NCBI RefSeq assembly: GCF_014203015.1
Contig: NZ_JACHIB010000011.1
Span: 82,781 to 146,780 of the forward strand
Reading direction: 5' to 3'
DNA from: Castellaniella defragrans
GTDB taxonomy: Bacteria; Pseudomonadota; Gammaproteobacteria; Burkholderiales; Burkholderiaceae_B
Length of the DNA stretch: 64,000 nucleotides
This document shows, piece after piece, positions 1 to 8,898 of the stretch. Position numbers and translations under genes: made by a program. The notes below the pieces were generated by a model. It had not been told where the DNA came from, searched no databases, and saw nothing but the letters and a program-made list of their open reading frames with translations. Position 1 is the stretch's first letter. Each line of letters opens with the position of its first letter.

Positions 1-392
1 GCCAGGTGTTCGATGCCCAGGCGTCCGAGCACGTCCAGGATGCGCTGCGGGCTCGCGTCCTGCGCGCGCGGATCCAGCTCCGAGGCGCGCGCGGCCACCA
101 TCACGGACTCGAAGACCCGCAGGTGCACGGCCGCCGGCAGGGACTGCGGCAGGTAGACCACGCGCTGCGCGCGGCGCTCGAACGACAGCTTCGTCAGGTC
201 CTGGCCGTCGAGCAGCACCTGGCCGCGCTCGACCTTGAGCAGGCCGGCGAGGGCCTTCAGCAGCGTGGACTTGCCGCTGCCGTTGGGGCCCAGCAGGGAC
301 ACCACCCGGCCGGGCAGCAGCGGCCCGGCGGTCAGGTCGCGGATGATGGCGCGGCGGCCGTAGGCGACCGACAGGTCCTGGATCTGCAGCAT
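1..392 (-). CDS. Iron-siderophore ABC transporter ATPase, FecE-like (3' end outside window)
   Basis: This is the N-terminal 130 residues of an ABC ATPase that would power uptake of an iron chelate through the adjacent FecCD permease. The reverse strand from the ATG at 392 reads MLQIQDLSVAYGRR, and the Walker A motif GPNGSGKST follows at about residues 37-45. A Q-loop-like segment, VVYLPQ, appears near residue 83. The signature and Walker B motifs lie beyond the window edge. The gene starts 16 bp after the permease stop codon, so the two are almost certainly co-transcribed. An upstream in-frame ATG (404-406) is followed at once by a stop, which fixes the start at 392. Substrate specificity cannot be read from this part. 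Confidence 0.85.
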   Translation of the reverse strand, partial: MLQIQDLSVAYGRRAIIRDLTAGPLLPGRVVSLLGPNGSGKSTLLKALAGLLKVERGQVLLDGQDLTKLSFERRAQRVVYLPQSLPAAVHLRVFESVMVAARASELDPRAQDASPQRILDVLGRLGIEHL

Positions 393-408
393 GGCTATTT
401 CGGCATGG

Positions 409-1464
409 CTATTTCATTTGGCGGCGCAGCACCACCGCCAGGAAGAACGGCACCCCGACCAGCGAGGTGACGATGCCCACCGGCACGATGATGCCGGGCA
501 CGATGTTCTTGGAGGCGATCGAGGCGAGCGACAGGATCGTCCCGCCCACCAGGGCGCTGCCCGGCAGGTAGAAGCGGTGGTCCTCGCCGAACAGGCGGCG
601 CGCGATGTGCGGCGCGATCAGCCCGATGAAGCCGATGGTGCCGACGAAGGACACGGCCAGCGCGGCCAGCACGCTGATGCGCACCAGCGCCGTCAGCCGC
701 AGGCGCGGCACGTCGATGCCGAAGCTCGCGGCGCGGTCCTCGCCCAGGCGCAGCGCCGTCAGCTTCCAGGTGTCGCGCAGCGACAGCGGCAGCAGCGCGG
801 CGAAGACCAGCAGCAGGATGCCGACCTTCGGCCAGGAGGAACGCGCCAGGCTGCCCATGGTCCAGAACACCAGGCCCTGCAGCGCCTCGGCGCTGGCCAC
901 GAACTGCACCAGCGACACCGCCGCGTTGAAGGAGAACACCAGCGCGATGCCGAACAGCACCAGCCCGGACGTGCTCATCGAGCCCCAGCGCGCCACCGCG
1001 TCCAGCAGCAGCGCCGAGACGAGCGCGAAGACGAAGGCGTTGGCGGCGATGGTCCAGGACTGCGGCACGCCCGGCAGCGACAGGCCCAGCACGATGGCCA
1101 GCGACGCCCCGAACGCCGCCGCCGACGAGAGTCCCAGCGTGAAGGGGCTGGCCAGCGGATTGTTCAGGATGGTCTGCATCTCGCCGCCCGCCAGGCCCAG
1201 GGCCAGGCCTACCGCCACCGCCATCAGGGCGTAGGGCAGGCGGATGTCCCAGACGATGACGCGGGTGGTCGGGTCGGCCAGATCGGGGTGGAACAGCGCA
1301 TGGCTCAGCTCCGCCCAGCCCAGGCCCGACGGGCCCAGCATGAAGTCCGCCAGGATCGAGGCCAGGATGACGACCGACAGCAGCGCGACCATCAGCCAGC
1401 GGCGGCGCAGCATGCGCCGGTAGTCGGTCAGAACCGGAGCGGAAGTCGTCAGTGAGGCGTCCAT
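409..1464 (-). CDS. FecCD-family iron-siderophore ABC transporter permease
   Basis: This is an integral inner-membrane permease of the BtuC/FecCD family, which moves ferric siderophore or heme from the periplasm to the cytoplasm. The 351-residue protein begins MDASLTTSAPVLTDYRR and has about nine or ten hydrophobic segments. Family landmarks include GEMQTILNNPLASPFTLG near residues 95-112 and GLIAPHIARRLFG near the C-terminus, which forms the coupling region for the ATPase. The open frame extends upstream to 1668, but that part overlaps the divergent esterase gene and looks non-coding, so the ATG at 1464 is chosen. No periplasmic binding protein is visible here; it may lie left of the window. 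A Fur-like box sits between this gene and the divergent esterase. Confidence 0.9.
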   Translation of the reverse strand: MDASLTTSAPVLTDYRRMLRRRWLMVALLSVVILASILADFMLGPSGLGWAELSHALFHPDLADPTTRVIVWDIRLPYALMAVAVGLALGLAGGEMQTILNNPLASPFTLGLSSAAAFGASLAIVLGLSLPGVPQSWTIAANAFVFALVSALLLDAVARWGSMSTSGLVLFGIALVFSFNAAVSLVQFVASAEALQGLVFWTMGSLARSSWPKVGILLLVFAALLPLSLRDTWKLTALRLGEDRAASFGIDVPRLRLTALVRISVLAALAVSFVGTIGFIGLIAPHIARRLFGEDHRFYLPGSALVGGTILSLASIASKNIVPGIIVPVGIVTSLVGVPFFLAVVLRRQMK

Positions 1465-1547
1465 GCGAAAGAGGGGCGGCAGTCCGCCGTGCGGGACGGC
1501 AGGTGCGGGACCGGAGTGGGCGGATGAATGAGCGTATAGGGACTGTA

Positions 1548-1566
1548 TAGAATGAGAACCGTTTAC
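1548..1566. promoter_or_regulatory. Fur-box-like operator between divergent iron genes
   Basis: The 19-bp stretch contains AATGAGAACCGTTTAC, which resembles the Fur consensus (AATGATAATCATTATC) at about 12 of 16 positions. It lies in the 124-bp gap between the FecCD permease and the esterase gene, where one Fur dimer could repress both. The match is by eye; no matrix score was calculated. Confidence 0.5.
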
Positions 1567-1588
1567 GGCCCCGCCAGTATAGTGGAAC

Positions 1589-2464
1589 ATGACTTCGCCC
1601 GCCTTCGATCTGCCCCTGGAAGACGGCCGCACCTGCGCCGTGCGGACCGCCCTGCCGTCCGGCCTCATGCCCGCGGACGGCTGGCCCGTGGCCTACGTGC
1701 TCGATCTCAAGCAGTTCGAGTCCATGCGCGCCGATCCGGCGGGCCTGCCCGGCCTGCTGGTGGGCCTGGGGCCGGGCGTGCCCGAAGACCGCCGCTGGGA
1801 CTACGTGCCGGCCGGCTGGGGTGCGCGCCGGGCGGGGCGGCCGGCGGAACCGGGTCCCGGCGCGGCCGGGACTGGCGCTGGGGCCGGAGTCGGGACCGGA
1901 GCGGCGGCCGCCGGCGCTCTCGCCCTGCCCGGCGCGCGCGCGGGCGCCGCCCGCTGGCTGCGCGTCCTGGACCGCGTGCGCGGCCGGGTCGGCGGCGAAT
2001 GGCGCCTGGACCCGCGCCGCCAGGTCCTGTGCGGCCATTCCCTGGGCGCCCTGTTCGCCCTGTACGTGCTGACCCACCGGCCGCATGCCTTCGACGGCTA
2101 CGTGCTGTCCAGCCCCTCCGTCTGGTGGGGCGGCCGCTACGCCGGCCGGCTGCTGCGCCGCCGCCGGCCCTGGCTGTGCGCGCGCGGCGTGCCGGCGCTG
2201 GGCGTGCGGCTGACCGTGGGGGAATACGAGCAGGGCCTGGCGCCCGAGGAATGCGGCCCCGGCCTCGCCGAGGAGGAGCGCGCCCGCCGCCTGGCCATGC
2301 GCCGGTCGCGCGCCATGGTGGACGGCATGCGCGAGCTGGCCGGGGAACTGGCCCTGTGCCCCGGCCTGCGGCTGGAGGGCGCCGTGCTGCCGGGACGCAC
2401 CCACCGGACCGCGCCGCTCGACGCCTTGATGCCGGGCTGGCGCTGGCTGCTGCGGATGCTATAG
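1589..2464 (+). CDS. Alpha/beta-hydrolase, siderophore esterase-like (Fes/IroE/BesA type)
   Basis: This is a probable serine esterase that could hydrolyse an imported or exported siderophore ester to release iron. The 291-residue protein has a nucleophile elbow GHSLGA at about residues 149-154, followed by SSPSVWWGG, a combination typical of the esterase-D/IroE/Fes-like family. A plausible catalytic histidine lies in GRTHRTAPLD near the C-terminus. An unusual Gly/Ala-rich low-complexity insert occupies about residues 83-117. No signal peptide is evident, so a cytoplasmic location is likely. It is divergent from the FecCD/FecE genes and precedes the ECF sigma/FecR/receptor genes, which supports a role in siderophore use. 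The exact substrate is unknown. Confidence 0.75.
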   Translation: MTSPAFDLPLEDGRTCAVRTALPSGLMPADGWPVAYVLDLKQFESMRADPAGLPGLLVGLGPGVPEDRRWDYVPAGWGARRAGRPAEPGPGAAGTGAGAGVGTGAAAAGALALPGARAGAARWLRVLDRVRGRVGGEWRLDPRRQVLCGHSLGALFALYVLTHRPHAFDGYVLSSPSVWWGGRYAGRLLRRRRPWLCARGVPALGVRLTVGEYEQGLAPEECGPGLAEEERARRLAMRRSRAMVDGMRELAGELALCPGLRLEGAVLPGRTHRTAPLDALMPGWRWLLRML

Positions 2465-2474
2465 TTAAGGTATA

Positions 2475-2493
2475 AATATTAATTCTCATTTGC
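2475..2493. promoter_or_regulatory. Fur-box-like operator upstream of the ECF sigma gene
   Basis: Read on the reverse strand, this AT-rich stretch begins GCAAATGAGAATTAATATT, close to a Fur half-site array (AATGAGAAT). It stands out against the GC-rich surroundings and lies 53 bp before the ECF sigma start, as expected for iron-starvation sigma factors that are Fur-repressed. Confidence 0.5.
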
Positions 2494-2545
2494 GTTCACA
2501 GGGATACGGGAGGCTTGCGCCGGGTATCCGAGGGACCGGCAGTTC

Positions 2546-3055
2546 ATGGAATCCACAGAGCCGGGGACGGGCGGCCTGGTCGCCAGCCTGACCCATCATT
2601 ACGACGACCTGGTCGGCTACGTCGGCCGCCGCTTCGGCGACGCCGATTTCGCGCGCGACGTGGTGCACGAGGTCTGCGTCGACCTGCTGGACCGGCCCGA
2701 GCCCGCCGGCGTGCGCCAGCCGCTGGCCTTCCTGCGCCGCGTGCTGCGCAATCGCGCGATCGACCGGCGCCGCGGCGACGCCGTGCGCGCCCGCCTCGCC
2801 GAGACGCTGGCCGGCCGCATGGTCCAGGCCGAGCACGAGGATGCCGCCACGTATCTGCGCGGCATGCAGGCCACGGAGGAACTCGCCGCCGTGATCCTCG
2901 CCCTGCCCGACCGGGCGCGCCAGGTCTTCATCCTGCACCGCCTCTACGACATGCCCCAGACGGCGATCGCCGGCGAGCTGGGGCTGTCCCTCAACGCCGT
3001 CGCCAAGCACTACGCGCAGGCGATCCGGCGCATCCGCGAGCGGTGGGTGCCCTGA
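2546..3055 (+). CDS. ECF RNA polymerase sigma factor, FecI-like (iron-starvation type)
   Basis: This small sigma-70 family factor directs RNA polymerase to the promoters of iron-uptake genes when released by its FecR partner. The 169-residue protein has region 2 at about residues 10-75 (YDDLVGYVGRRFGDADFARD, then LAFLRRVLRNRAIDRRR) and region 4 at about residues 105-165 (LPDRARQVFILHRL, then AIAGELGLSLNAVAKH as the helix-turn-helix). The size and the absence of other domains fit the FecI group. Its stop codon overlaps the start of the fecR-like gene (TGATG), so the two are translationally coupled. It probably regulates the receptor immediately downstream. Confidence 0.92.
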   Translation: MESTEPGTGGLVASLTHHYDDLVGYVGRRFGDADFARDVVHEVCVDLLDRPEPAGVRQPLAFLRRVLRNRAIDRRRGDAVRARLAETLAGRMVQAEHEDAATYLRGMQATEELAAVILALPDRARQVFILHRLYDMPQTAIAGELGLSLNAVAKHYAQAIRRIRERWVP

Positions 3056-3912
3056 TGCCCGGCCGGCGGATGCCCCCGGCGCCCGCACGCCCGCCCCAGG
3101 CGGACGCCGACCCCTTCGTGCCGTTCGAGGACGCCCTGCGGGCCCGCCTGCCCTCGCGCGAGGACATCCTGCGCGAGGCCAAGGCGCAGTCGGCGCAGCG
3201 CCGGCTGCGGCGCCGCCGGGGCGCGGCGGCGGTCTGCGTGGCGCTGTGCGCGGGCCTGTGGGCCTGGAATCCGGTGCTCAAGGAGCGCACCGTGGTCGTG
3301 GCGGCGGGCGCGCCCCGCGCCTGGACGGCGCACGCCGGCACGGTGGTCGCGCTCGACAGCCGCTCGTCCCTGACGATGCAGCTGCGGCTGCGGTCGCGCG
3401 ACCTGCGCCTGAACGCCGGCCAGGCCGTGCTGGACGTGGCCGCGGACTGGCGCCCGCTGCGCGTCCACGTGGGCGACACCGTCATCCGCGACATCGGCAC
3501 GGTCTTCCGCGTGCGGCGCGAGGGCGACGGCGCCCAGGTGGCCGTGCTGGAAGGCCGGGTGGAAGTCTCGGGGCCGTCCGGCCGGGCGGAGCTGGGCGCC
3601 GGGCAGGCGCTGGACCTCGGCACGCTGCGCCCGCTGCCCGCCAGCGTCGCCGCCCTGGAGCGCGAGACCGCCTGGCGCGAGGGCCGGCTGCGGTTCGACG
3701 GCACGCCCCTGTCCGAGGTGCTGGCGCTGCTCGGCCACTACCGCGCCGCGCCCGTCCGCTGGGCCGGCGGTCCCGTGCCCGGGCCCGAGCCGCGCCTGTC
3801 GGGCGAATACCGCATCCGCGACGTCGAAGCGCTCATCGACAGCCTGCCCGCCATCCTGCCCCTGCGGGTGGAGCGCCGCCCGGACGGTCTCGTCCTGGTA
3901 TCCGCCCGCTGA
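3055..3912 (+). CDS. FecR-family sigma regulator (anti-sigma/signal relay)
   Basis: This single-pass inner-membrane protein passes the signal from a substrate-loaded TonB receptor to the ECF sigma factor. The 285-residue protein has a short Arg/Pro-rich cytoplasmic N-terminus, one hydrophobic segment at about residues 55-75 (GAAAVCVALCAGLWAW) and a periplasmic FecR domain with VHVGDTVIRDIGTVFRV and VAVLEGRVEV at about 140-170. The C-terminus (RLRFDGTPLSEVLALL...RLSGEYRI) is an STN-like fold that would meet the receptor's signalling domain. The N-terminal part is shorter than in FecR proteins carrying a full DUF4880 region. The start is the ATG that overlaps the sigma stop. A longer upstream frame from 2515 is a shadow of the sigma gene. 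Confidence 0.88.
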   Translation: MPGRRMPPAPARPPQADADPFVPFEDALRARLPSREDILREAKAQSAQRRLRRRRGAAAVCVALCAGLWAWNPVLKERTVVVAAGAPRAWTAHAGTVVALDSRSSLTMQLRLRSRDLRLNAGQAVLDVAADWRPLRVHVGDTVIRDIGTVFRVRREGDGAQVAVLEGRVEVSGPSGRAELGAGQALDLGTLRPLPASVAALERETAWREGRLRFDGTPLSEVLALLGHYRAAPVRWAGGPVPGPEPRLSGEYRIRDVEALIDSLPAILPLRVERRPDGLVLVSAR

Positions 3913-4010
3913 GCCCGTCAATCCCGCTGGAAATCCGCTGAAATCGTAAATATTGGTAACCGCACGTCCAGGTCGGGCGAGACCGGATCGTCATCACTCC
4001 TGATTTGATC

Positions 4011-4029
4011 AATTCTCAATCTCATTATT
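4011..4029. promoter_or_regulatory. Fur-box-like/AT-rich promoter region of the STN receptor gene
   Basis: The segment reads AATTCTCAATCTCATTAT in its core, with two TCTCA half-sites (TGAGA on the other strand) resembling overlapping Fur half-sites. It lies just before a GGGAG ribosome-binding site and the receptor start. The 130-bp gap after fecR would also have to hold the promoter used by the ECF sigma factor. Confidence 0.4.
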
Positions 4030-4048
4030 GAAACAGGGAGTGAAGACG

Positions 4049-6484
4049 ATGGAGACATCCAGGAAAGCCCGGCGTGGCGCCGTGGCGGTGCTGTCCGCCG
4101 CCTTGGCCGCGGGCGGCCTGGCCTGCGGCCCGGCCCCGGTCCGGGCCCAGGCCGCCGTGATGAGCCTGGACCTGCCGGCCCAGCCGCTGGACCAGGCCCT
4201 CAACGCGCTGGCCGCGCGCACCGGCCTGCAGGTGATCTTCCCGACCGCGCTGGCCGAAGGGCGCCGGGCGCCGGCCCTGCGGGGCAGCTATTCCGCCCCC
4301 GAGGCGCTGGAGCGCCTGCTGCAGGGCTCCGGCCTGGAAGCCCGGATGAGCGGGCCGAACCGCTATACGGTCGTGCGCCGCGGCGAGGACGCGGGCGGCG
4401 ACGCGCGGGTGCTGCAGCCGGTGGTCGTGCGCGGCGCGCTGGACCCGGTCACGGAAGGCACCCAGTCCTATGCCGCGCGCGCCAGCAACACCTCCACGCG
4501 CCTGAACCTGTCCGTGCGCGAGACGCCGCAGTCGGTCAGCGTGATCACGCGCCAGCGCATGGACGACCAGGGCCTGACGCAACTGGCCGACGTGGTGGAC
4601 AACACGCCGGGCCTGGTGATGAAATCCGGCGGCAACCGGGGCGGGGATTCCAGCCCGATCTACGCCCGCGGCTTCGAGGTGCAGAATTATCAGATCGATG
4701 GGGTCAACCTGGTCAACAGCGGCTACAGCGGCATTTTCCAGACCGCCGACATGGCGCCCTATGACCGCGTCGAGGTGATCCGCGGCGCCAACGGCCTGAT
4801 GAGCGGCGTGGGCGCGCCCGGCGCGACGATCAACCTGATCCGCAAGCGCCCCACGCGCGAATTCCAGGCGCGCGCCAGTGTCGAGACCGGCTCCTGGGAC
4901 CTGTACCGCACCGAGGCGGACGTGTCCACGCCCCTGAACGAGGCGGGCACCGTGCGCGGCCGGCTGGTCGCCGCCTGGCAGAAGAACGGTTCCTGGGTGG
5001 AGCGGCTGGAGGAACGCGGCAAGACCCTGTACGGCATCGTCGAGGCCGACCTGACTCCCAACACCCTGGCCACCCTGGGTTTCCTGTACCAGAACCAGGA
5101 CGCCACCGGCCATGCGCGGCTCGGGCTGCCGATGTTCTATACCGACGGCGGGCGCGTGGACTGGGACCGTTCCAAATCCGCCGCCGCCAGTTGGGCCTAT
5201 TCCCGGCGCCATACCCAGACCTGGTTCGCCTCGCTGGAGCATCGCTTCGACGGTGGCTGGAAGGTCAAGGGCACGCTGGAACGCAGTTCCTACCGCTACG
5301 ACGAATTGACCGCGTCCGGATACGCCACGAGCGGCAGCGTCGAGCGCGCCACAGGCGCGGGGACCAAAATCCACGTGGGCCGCTGGGCGGGCAAGCCGGT
5401 CCAGAATTCCCTGGACGTGTATGCCACGGGCCCCTTTTCCCTGCTGGGCCGGGAGCACGAGCTGGTGGTCGGCGCCACGGTGTCCCGCATGCGCGACGAA
5501 TCGTCACCGTATCAGTCGCCGGGCGGCGCGGGCTGGTTCATGCCGGCGATCGACAACATCTACACCTGGAACGGCCAGACGCCGGCCGAACCCTTCAATC
5601 CCGCGATTGGGGATTCCGTCAACCGCGAGAATCTGACCAGCGCTTACGCCACGGCACGCTTCAAGCCCACCGACCGCCTGTCGCTGATCATCGGCGGCCG
5701 CGTCACCAGCTGGGAGAACATCAAGGACACGTATTACTACGACGGCCGCCGGACGCACCTGGACCGCCACGAATCCGACCAGTTCACGCCCTACGCCGGC
5801 ATCGTCTACGACCTGAGCGACGAGTGGTCCGTCTATGCCAGCTATACCGACATCTTCAAGCCGCAGAACAACCAGGATGCCCAGGGCGACTACCTCGCCC
5901 CGCTGCTGGGCCGCAGCTACGAAGTCGGTGCCAAGGGCGAGCTGCTGGACGGCGGGCTGAACGTGTCGGCGGCCCTGTTCCGCGTGCGGCAGGACAATTT
6001 CGCCGTGGCTCTGCCGGGCGTCATGACGCCCACCGGCGGCCAGGCCTACGAGGCCGTCTCCGGCACCACCACCCGCGGCATCGACCTGGAGGCGTCCGGC
6101 GAGGTGCTGCCGAACTGGCAGGTGGCCGCCGGCTTCACCCGCGCCCTGTCGCAGGACCGCGACGGCGTCACGCTGAACACCAACGTGCCGCAGAACACGG
6201 TGAAGCTGTTCACCAGCTACCGCTGGCCCGGCATCGGCCAGGGCCTGACGGTGGGCGGCGGCGTGCGCTGGCAGAGCCGCGCCCACACCGAGGTTTCCGG
6301 CAAGGACGTCGAGCAGGACGCCTACGCCGTGGTGGACCTGATGGCGCGCTACCAGATCAGCCGCGATGTTTCCGCCCGCCTGAACGTCTACAACGTGTTC
6401 GACAAGTACTACCACCCGGATCCGGGCTCGACCTACTACGGCGCGCCGCGCTCGTTCCGGCTCGGCCTGGACATGCGTTTCTGA
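4049..6484 (+). CDS. TonB-dependent ferric-siderophore receptor with STN signalling domain
   Basis: This is an outer-membrane gated channel of the FpvA/FoxA type, which imports a ferric siderophore with TonB energy and signals its presence. The 811-residue precursor has a signal peptide (cleavage near VRAQA, about residue 33). An STN domain follows at about 38-110 (LDLPAQPLDQALNALAARTG), then a plug domain (ETPQSVSVITRQRMDDQG; DVVDNTPGL), a 22-strand barrel, and a terminal Phe (GLDMRF). A possible TonB box is VLQPVVVRG. The ATG at 4049 is preferred over a TTG at 4028 because a GGGAG site lies 9 nt ahead of it. The STN domain and the upstream sigma/FecR pair define a cell-surface signalling trio. 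The ligand is unknown; a hydroxamate or mixed siderophore is a guess. Confidence 0.92.
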   Translation: METSRKARRGAVAVLSAALAAGGLACGPAPVRAQAAVMSLDLPAQPLDQALNALAARTGLQVIFPTALAEGRRAPALRGSYSAPEALERLLQGSGLEARMSGPNRYTVVRRGEDAGGDARVLQPVVVRGALDPVTEGTQSYAARASNTSTRLNLSVRETPQSVSVITRQRMDDQGLTQLADVVDNTPGLVMKSGGNRGGDSSPIYARGFEVQNYQIDGVNLVNSGYSGIFQTADMAPYDRVEVIRGANGLMSGVGAPGATINLIRKRPTREFQARASVETGSWDLYRTEADVSTPLNEAGTVRGRLVAAWQKNGSWVERLEERGKTLYGIVEADLTPNTLATLGFLYQNQDATGHARLGLPMFYTDGGRVDWDRSKSAAASWAYSRRHTQTWFASLEHRFDGGWKVKGTLERSSYRYDELTASGYATSGSVERATGAGTKIHVGRWAGKPVQNSLDVYATGPFSLLGREHELVVGATVSRMRDESSPYQSPGGAGWFMPAIDNIYTWNGQTPAEPFNPAIGDSVNRENLTSAYATARFKPTDRLSLIIGGRVTSWENIKDTYYYDGRRTHLDRHESDQFTPYAGIVYDLSDEWSVYASYTDIFKPQNNQDAQGDYLAPLLGRSYEVGAKGELLDGGLNVSAALFRVRQDNFAVALPGVMTPTGGQAYEAVSGTTTRGIDLEASGEVLPNWQVAAGFTRALSQDRDGVTLNTNVPQNTVKLFTSYRWPGIGQGLTVGGGVRWQSRAHTEVSGKDVEQDAYAVVDLMARYQISRDVSARLNVYNVFDKYYHPDPGSTYYGAPRSFRLGLDMRF

Positions 6485-6526
6485 CGCGCCGGACCATCGA
6501 CCCGCTTCATGAAAGGAATCCGCATC

Positions 6527-7669
6527 ATGCAGACCCGATCCATCCCCTTCCATCGCCGGCCGGCCCGCCTGGGCATGCTCGTCCTGTGCGCGGCGCTGGC
6601 CGCCTGCGCCGCCCCCGGCGTCCAGTCCGGCAAACCCGGCCCGGGCGCGGAGGCCGCCCAGGCCCCGGCGCGGCAGGCCGTGCTGCGCCGCAACCTCGCC
6701 CCCGGGCTCTACGAGCTGGTGGTGGCCGACGGCGACGTGTTCGTGGCCTCCGCGGGCGCGAGCTTCAAGGCCGACGAGGGCGGCGCGATCTACCGCCTGG
6801 ATCCCGACACCCTGGAAACCAAGGCCGTTATCCGGACCGAGCGCAAGCCCTACGGGCTGGCCTACGACGCGCGCACGGACACGCTGTACGCCGGCAACAC
6901 CCTGAACGGCAGCGTGCAGGCCATCGACCTGAAGGCCGGGCAGGCGGCGAATTACCGGCTTGGCCAGGCCAAGGCCAAGGGCGGCTTCGAGCACGTCCGC
7001 CAGATCGTGCTGGACGAGGCGCGCGGCCGCATGTTCGTCACCAATCCCGACACGGCGGGCAAGGTCTGGATCGTGGACCTGAAGCGCGGCGCCCTTCTGC
7101 ACACCCTGTCCGGCCTGCGCAAATGGCCCGCCGGCGCGGCCTACGACCCCGCCGCGAACCGCCTGTACGTCGGCCAGGGCGGCGACTACGGCGTGAGCGT
7201 CATCGACCCGGACAGCGGCAAGATCCTGCGCCGCTTCGCGCTGGACGGCGCCGAACCCTTCCTGGTGAACGTCGCGCTGGACGGCACCGGCGCGCGCCTG
7301 TTCGGCGCCGACGCCAACAGCGGCCGCCTGGTCGTCCTCGACACCGCGGCCGGCCGCGTCCTGGCGGCCGTCCCCGTGGGCGAGAGCGCGCTGGACGTGC
7401 TCTACAACCCGGTCCGCGACGAGATCTACGTGAGCAACCGGGGCGCCTCGCGCGAACATCCCATGGGCACGGGCGCGATCACCGTGATCGATGGCACGAC
7501 CTATGCCGTGAAGGCGCGCCACGACCTGCCGGTCCATCCGAACAGCCTGGCCCTGTCGGCCGACGGCCAGGTGCTGTTCGCCACGATCAAGGGGCCGCAC
7601 GACGACAAGCACCCCGCCCATCGGGCCGACGGCCTGGAAAGCGTCGTGCGCATCGACCTGCGCGGATGA
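6527..7669 (+). CDS. YncE-like beta-propeller lipoprotein
   Basis: This is a predicted periplasmic lipoprotein with a seven-bladed YVTN/NHL-type propeller. The 380-residue protein has a hydrophobic leader ending in a lipobox (LAAC, Cys about residue 26). Repeated blades follow of the form YRLDPDTLETKAVI, LYAGNTLNGSVQAIDL, MFVTNPDTAGKVWIVDL and IYVSNRGAS. YncE-type proteins often sit in iron-regulated clusters, but their function is not settled. The ATG at 6527 is preferred because AAAGGA precedes it; an in-frame ATG at 6509 is possible. It lies 42 bp after the receptor stop, and its own stop overlaps the macA-like start (ATGA), so it is part of the receptor-exporter operon. It might bind a siderophore or the receptor, but nothing shows this directly. 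Confidence 0.8.
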   Translation: MQTRSIPFHRRPARLGMLVLCAALAACAAPGVQSGKPGPGAEAAQAPARQAVLRRNLAPGLYELVVADGDVFVASAGASFKADEGGAIYRLDPDTLETKAVIRTERKPYGLAYDARTDTLYAGNTLNGSVQAIDLKAGQAANYRLGQAKAKGGFEHVRQIVLDEARGRMFVTNPDTAGKVWIVDLKRGALLHTLSGLRKWPAGAAYDPAANRLYVGQGGDYGVSVIDPDSGKILRRFALDGAEPFLVNVALDGTGARLFGADANSGRLVVLDTAAGRVLAAVPVGESALDVLYNPVRDEIYVSNRGASREHPMGTGAITVIDGTTYAVKARHDLPVHPNSLALSADGQVLFATIKGPHDDKHPAHRADGLESVVRIDLRG

Positions 7670-8898
7670 GGCGCGAGGCGGCCGTGGCGTCCGGCGCAGC
7701 CCGCCGCTGGCGCGCGCGCGCCGGCTGGATCCTGCTGGCCCTGGCGGCGGCCGCCACGGCCGTCTGGGCCGGGCGGCCGGCCTCGCCCGCCTACGAGGTG
7801 GCGCTGGTCGAGCGCGGCCCGGTGCGCGCCACTGTCCACGCCCTGGGCACCCTGCGGCCGCGGCACTACGTGGACGTGGGCGCGCAGGTGTCCGGGCAGA
7901 TCCAGAAGATCCACGTCCAGCCGGGCGACACGGTCAGTCCGGGACAGCTGCTGGTGGAGATCGACGCGTCCGTGCAGCAGGCGACCGTGGACGCGGGCCG
8001 CGCCTCGCTGGATGCCTTGCGCGCCCAGCTGGACGAGGCCCATGCCGCCGCCGTCCTGGCGCGGGCGGACGCCGGGCGCCACCGCCGCCTGCTGCGGGCC
8101 GGCGCCACGCCCGCCCAGCAGGCCGACGCCGCGCGTGCCGCCCTGCTGGCCGCCGAGGCGACCGTGCGGCGCATCGAGGCCGACATCCGCCGCACCCGGG
8201 CCTCCCTGCAGGGCGACGAGGCGCTGCTGGGTTACAGCCGGATCTATGCGCCCATCGCCGGCACCGTCGTCGCGCTGGAGGCGCGGCCCGGCCAGACCCT
8301 GAACGCCACCTACCAGACGCCCAACCTGCTGCGCATCGCGGACCTGTCGGCCATGACCGTGTGGACGCAGGTGTCGGAAGCCGACGTCGCGCGCCTGCGC
8401 GTGGGCATGGAGGCCGTCTTCACCACGCTGGCCCAGGACGGGCGCCAGTGGCGCGGCACGGTGCGCCAGGTGCTGCCCATGCCGCAGCCCGAGCCGGCGG
8501 AGTCCATGGGCGGCGGCGCCGCGCAGCCGGCCGCCGGCGCCAAGGCCGTGTTCTACACCGTGCTGTTCGACGTGCCCAATCCCGACCGCGCCCTGCTGCC
8601 CCGGATGAGCGCGCAGGTGGCCTTCGTCACGCGCCAGGTCGAGGACGCCGTGCGGGTGCCCCTGGCGGCGCTGCGTCCGGCGGGCGACGGCGCGGGCGCC
8701 GGCATGGACCGGGACGCCGACGCCGCGCGCACCTACCGGGTCCGCGTCCTGGAGGACGGCCGCGCGGTCCAGCGGATCGTCCGGATCGGCGCGCGCGACC
8801 GCCGCGCGGCCGAAGTCCTGGAGGGCCTGGCCGAGGGCGAACTGCTGATCCTGGGCGATCGCGCCGCGCAGGACGGCATGCCCCGCTTCGTGCTGTGA
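7666..8898 (+). CDS. MacA/PvdR-like periplasmic adaptor of an ABC exporter
   Basis: This is a membrane-fusion protein that links a MacB-type inner-membrane ABC transporter to an outer-membrane channel. The 410-residue protein has one N-terminal membrane anchor at about residues 19-37 (GWILLALAAAATAVWAG). Next come the first half of the lipoyl domain (VGAQVSGQIQKIHVQPGDTV), a coiled-coil hairpin at about 105-185 rich in Ala, Arg and Glu, and the beta-barrel region (YQTPNLLRIADLSAMTVWTQ). The start overlaps the stop of the propeller gene and the stop overlaps the macB-like start (GTGA). In pseudomonads the equivalent PvdRT pair exports or recycles pyoverdine; a similar siderophore role here is inferred from context. 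No dedicated TolC gene is adjacent. Confidence 0.88.
   Translation: MRREAAVASGAARRWRARAGWILLALAAAATAVWAGRPASPAYEVALVERGPVRATVHALGTLRPRHYVDVGAQVSGQIQKIHVQPGDTVSPGQLLVEIDASVQQATVDAGRASLDALRAQLDEAHAAAVLARADAGRHRRLLRAGATPAQQADAARAALLAAEATVRRIEADIRRTRASLQGDEALLGYSRIYAPIAGTVVALEARPGQTLNATYQTPNLLRIADLSAMTVWTQVSEADVARLRVGMEAVFTTLAQDGRQWRGTVRQVLPMPQPEPAESMGGGAAQPAAGAKAVFYTVLFDVPNPDRALLPRMSAQVAFVTRQVEDAVRVPLAALRPAGDGAGAGMDRDADAARTYRVRVLEDGRAVQRIVRIGARDRRAAEVLEGLAEGELLILGDRAAQDGMPRFVL

Noticed and set aside
1589..2464. The esterase-like gene as a lipase or homoserine acetyltransferase.
   Set aside because: The SSPSVWWGG segment after the nucleophile elbow and the iron-gene context favour the IroE/Fes-like family.
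4028..4048. TTG start for the STN receptor, seven codons upstream.
   Set aside because: The GGGAG ribosome-binding site lies within those codons and suits the ATG at 4049; the extension adds nothing to the signal peptide.
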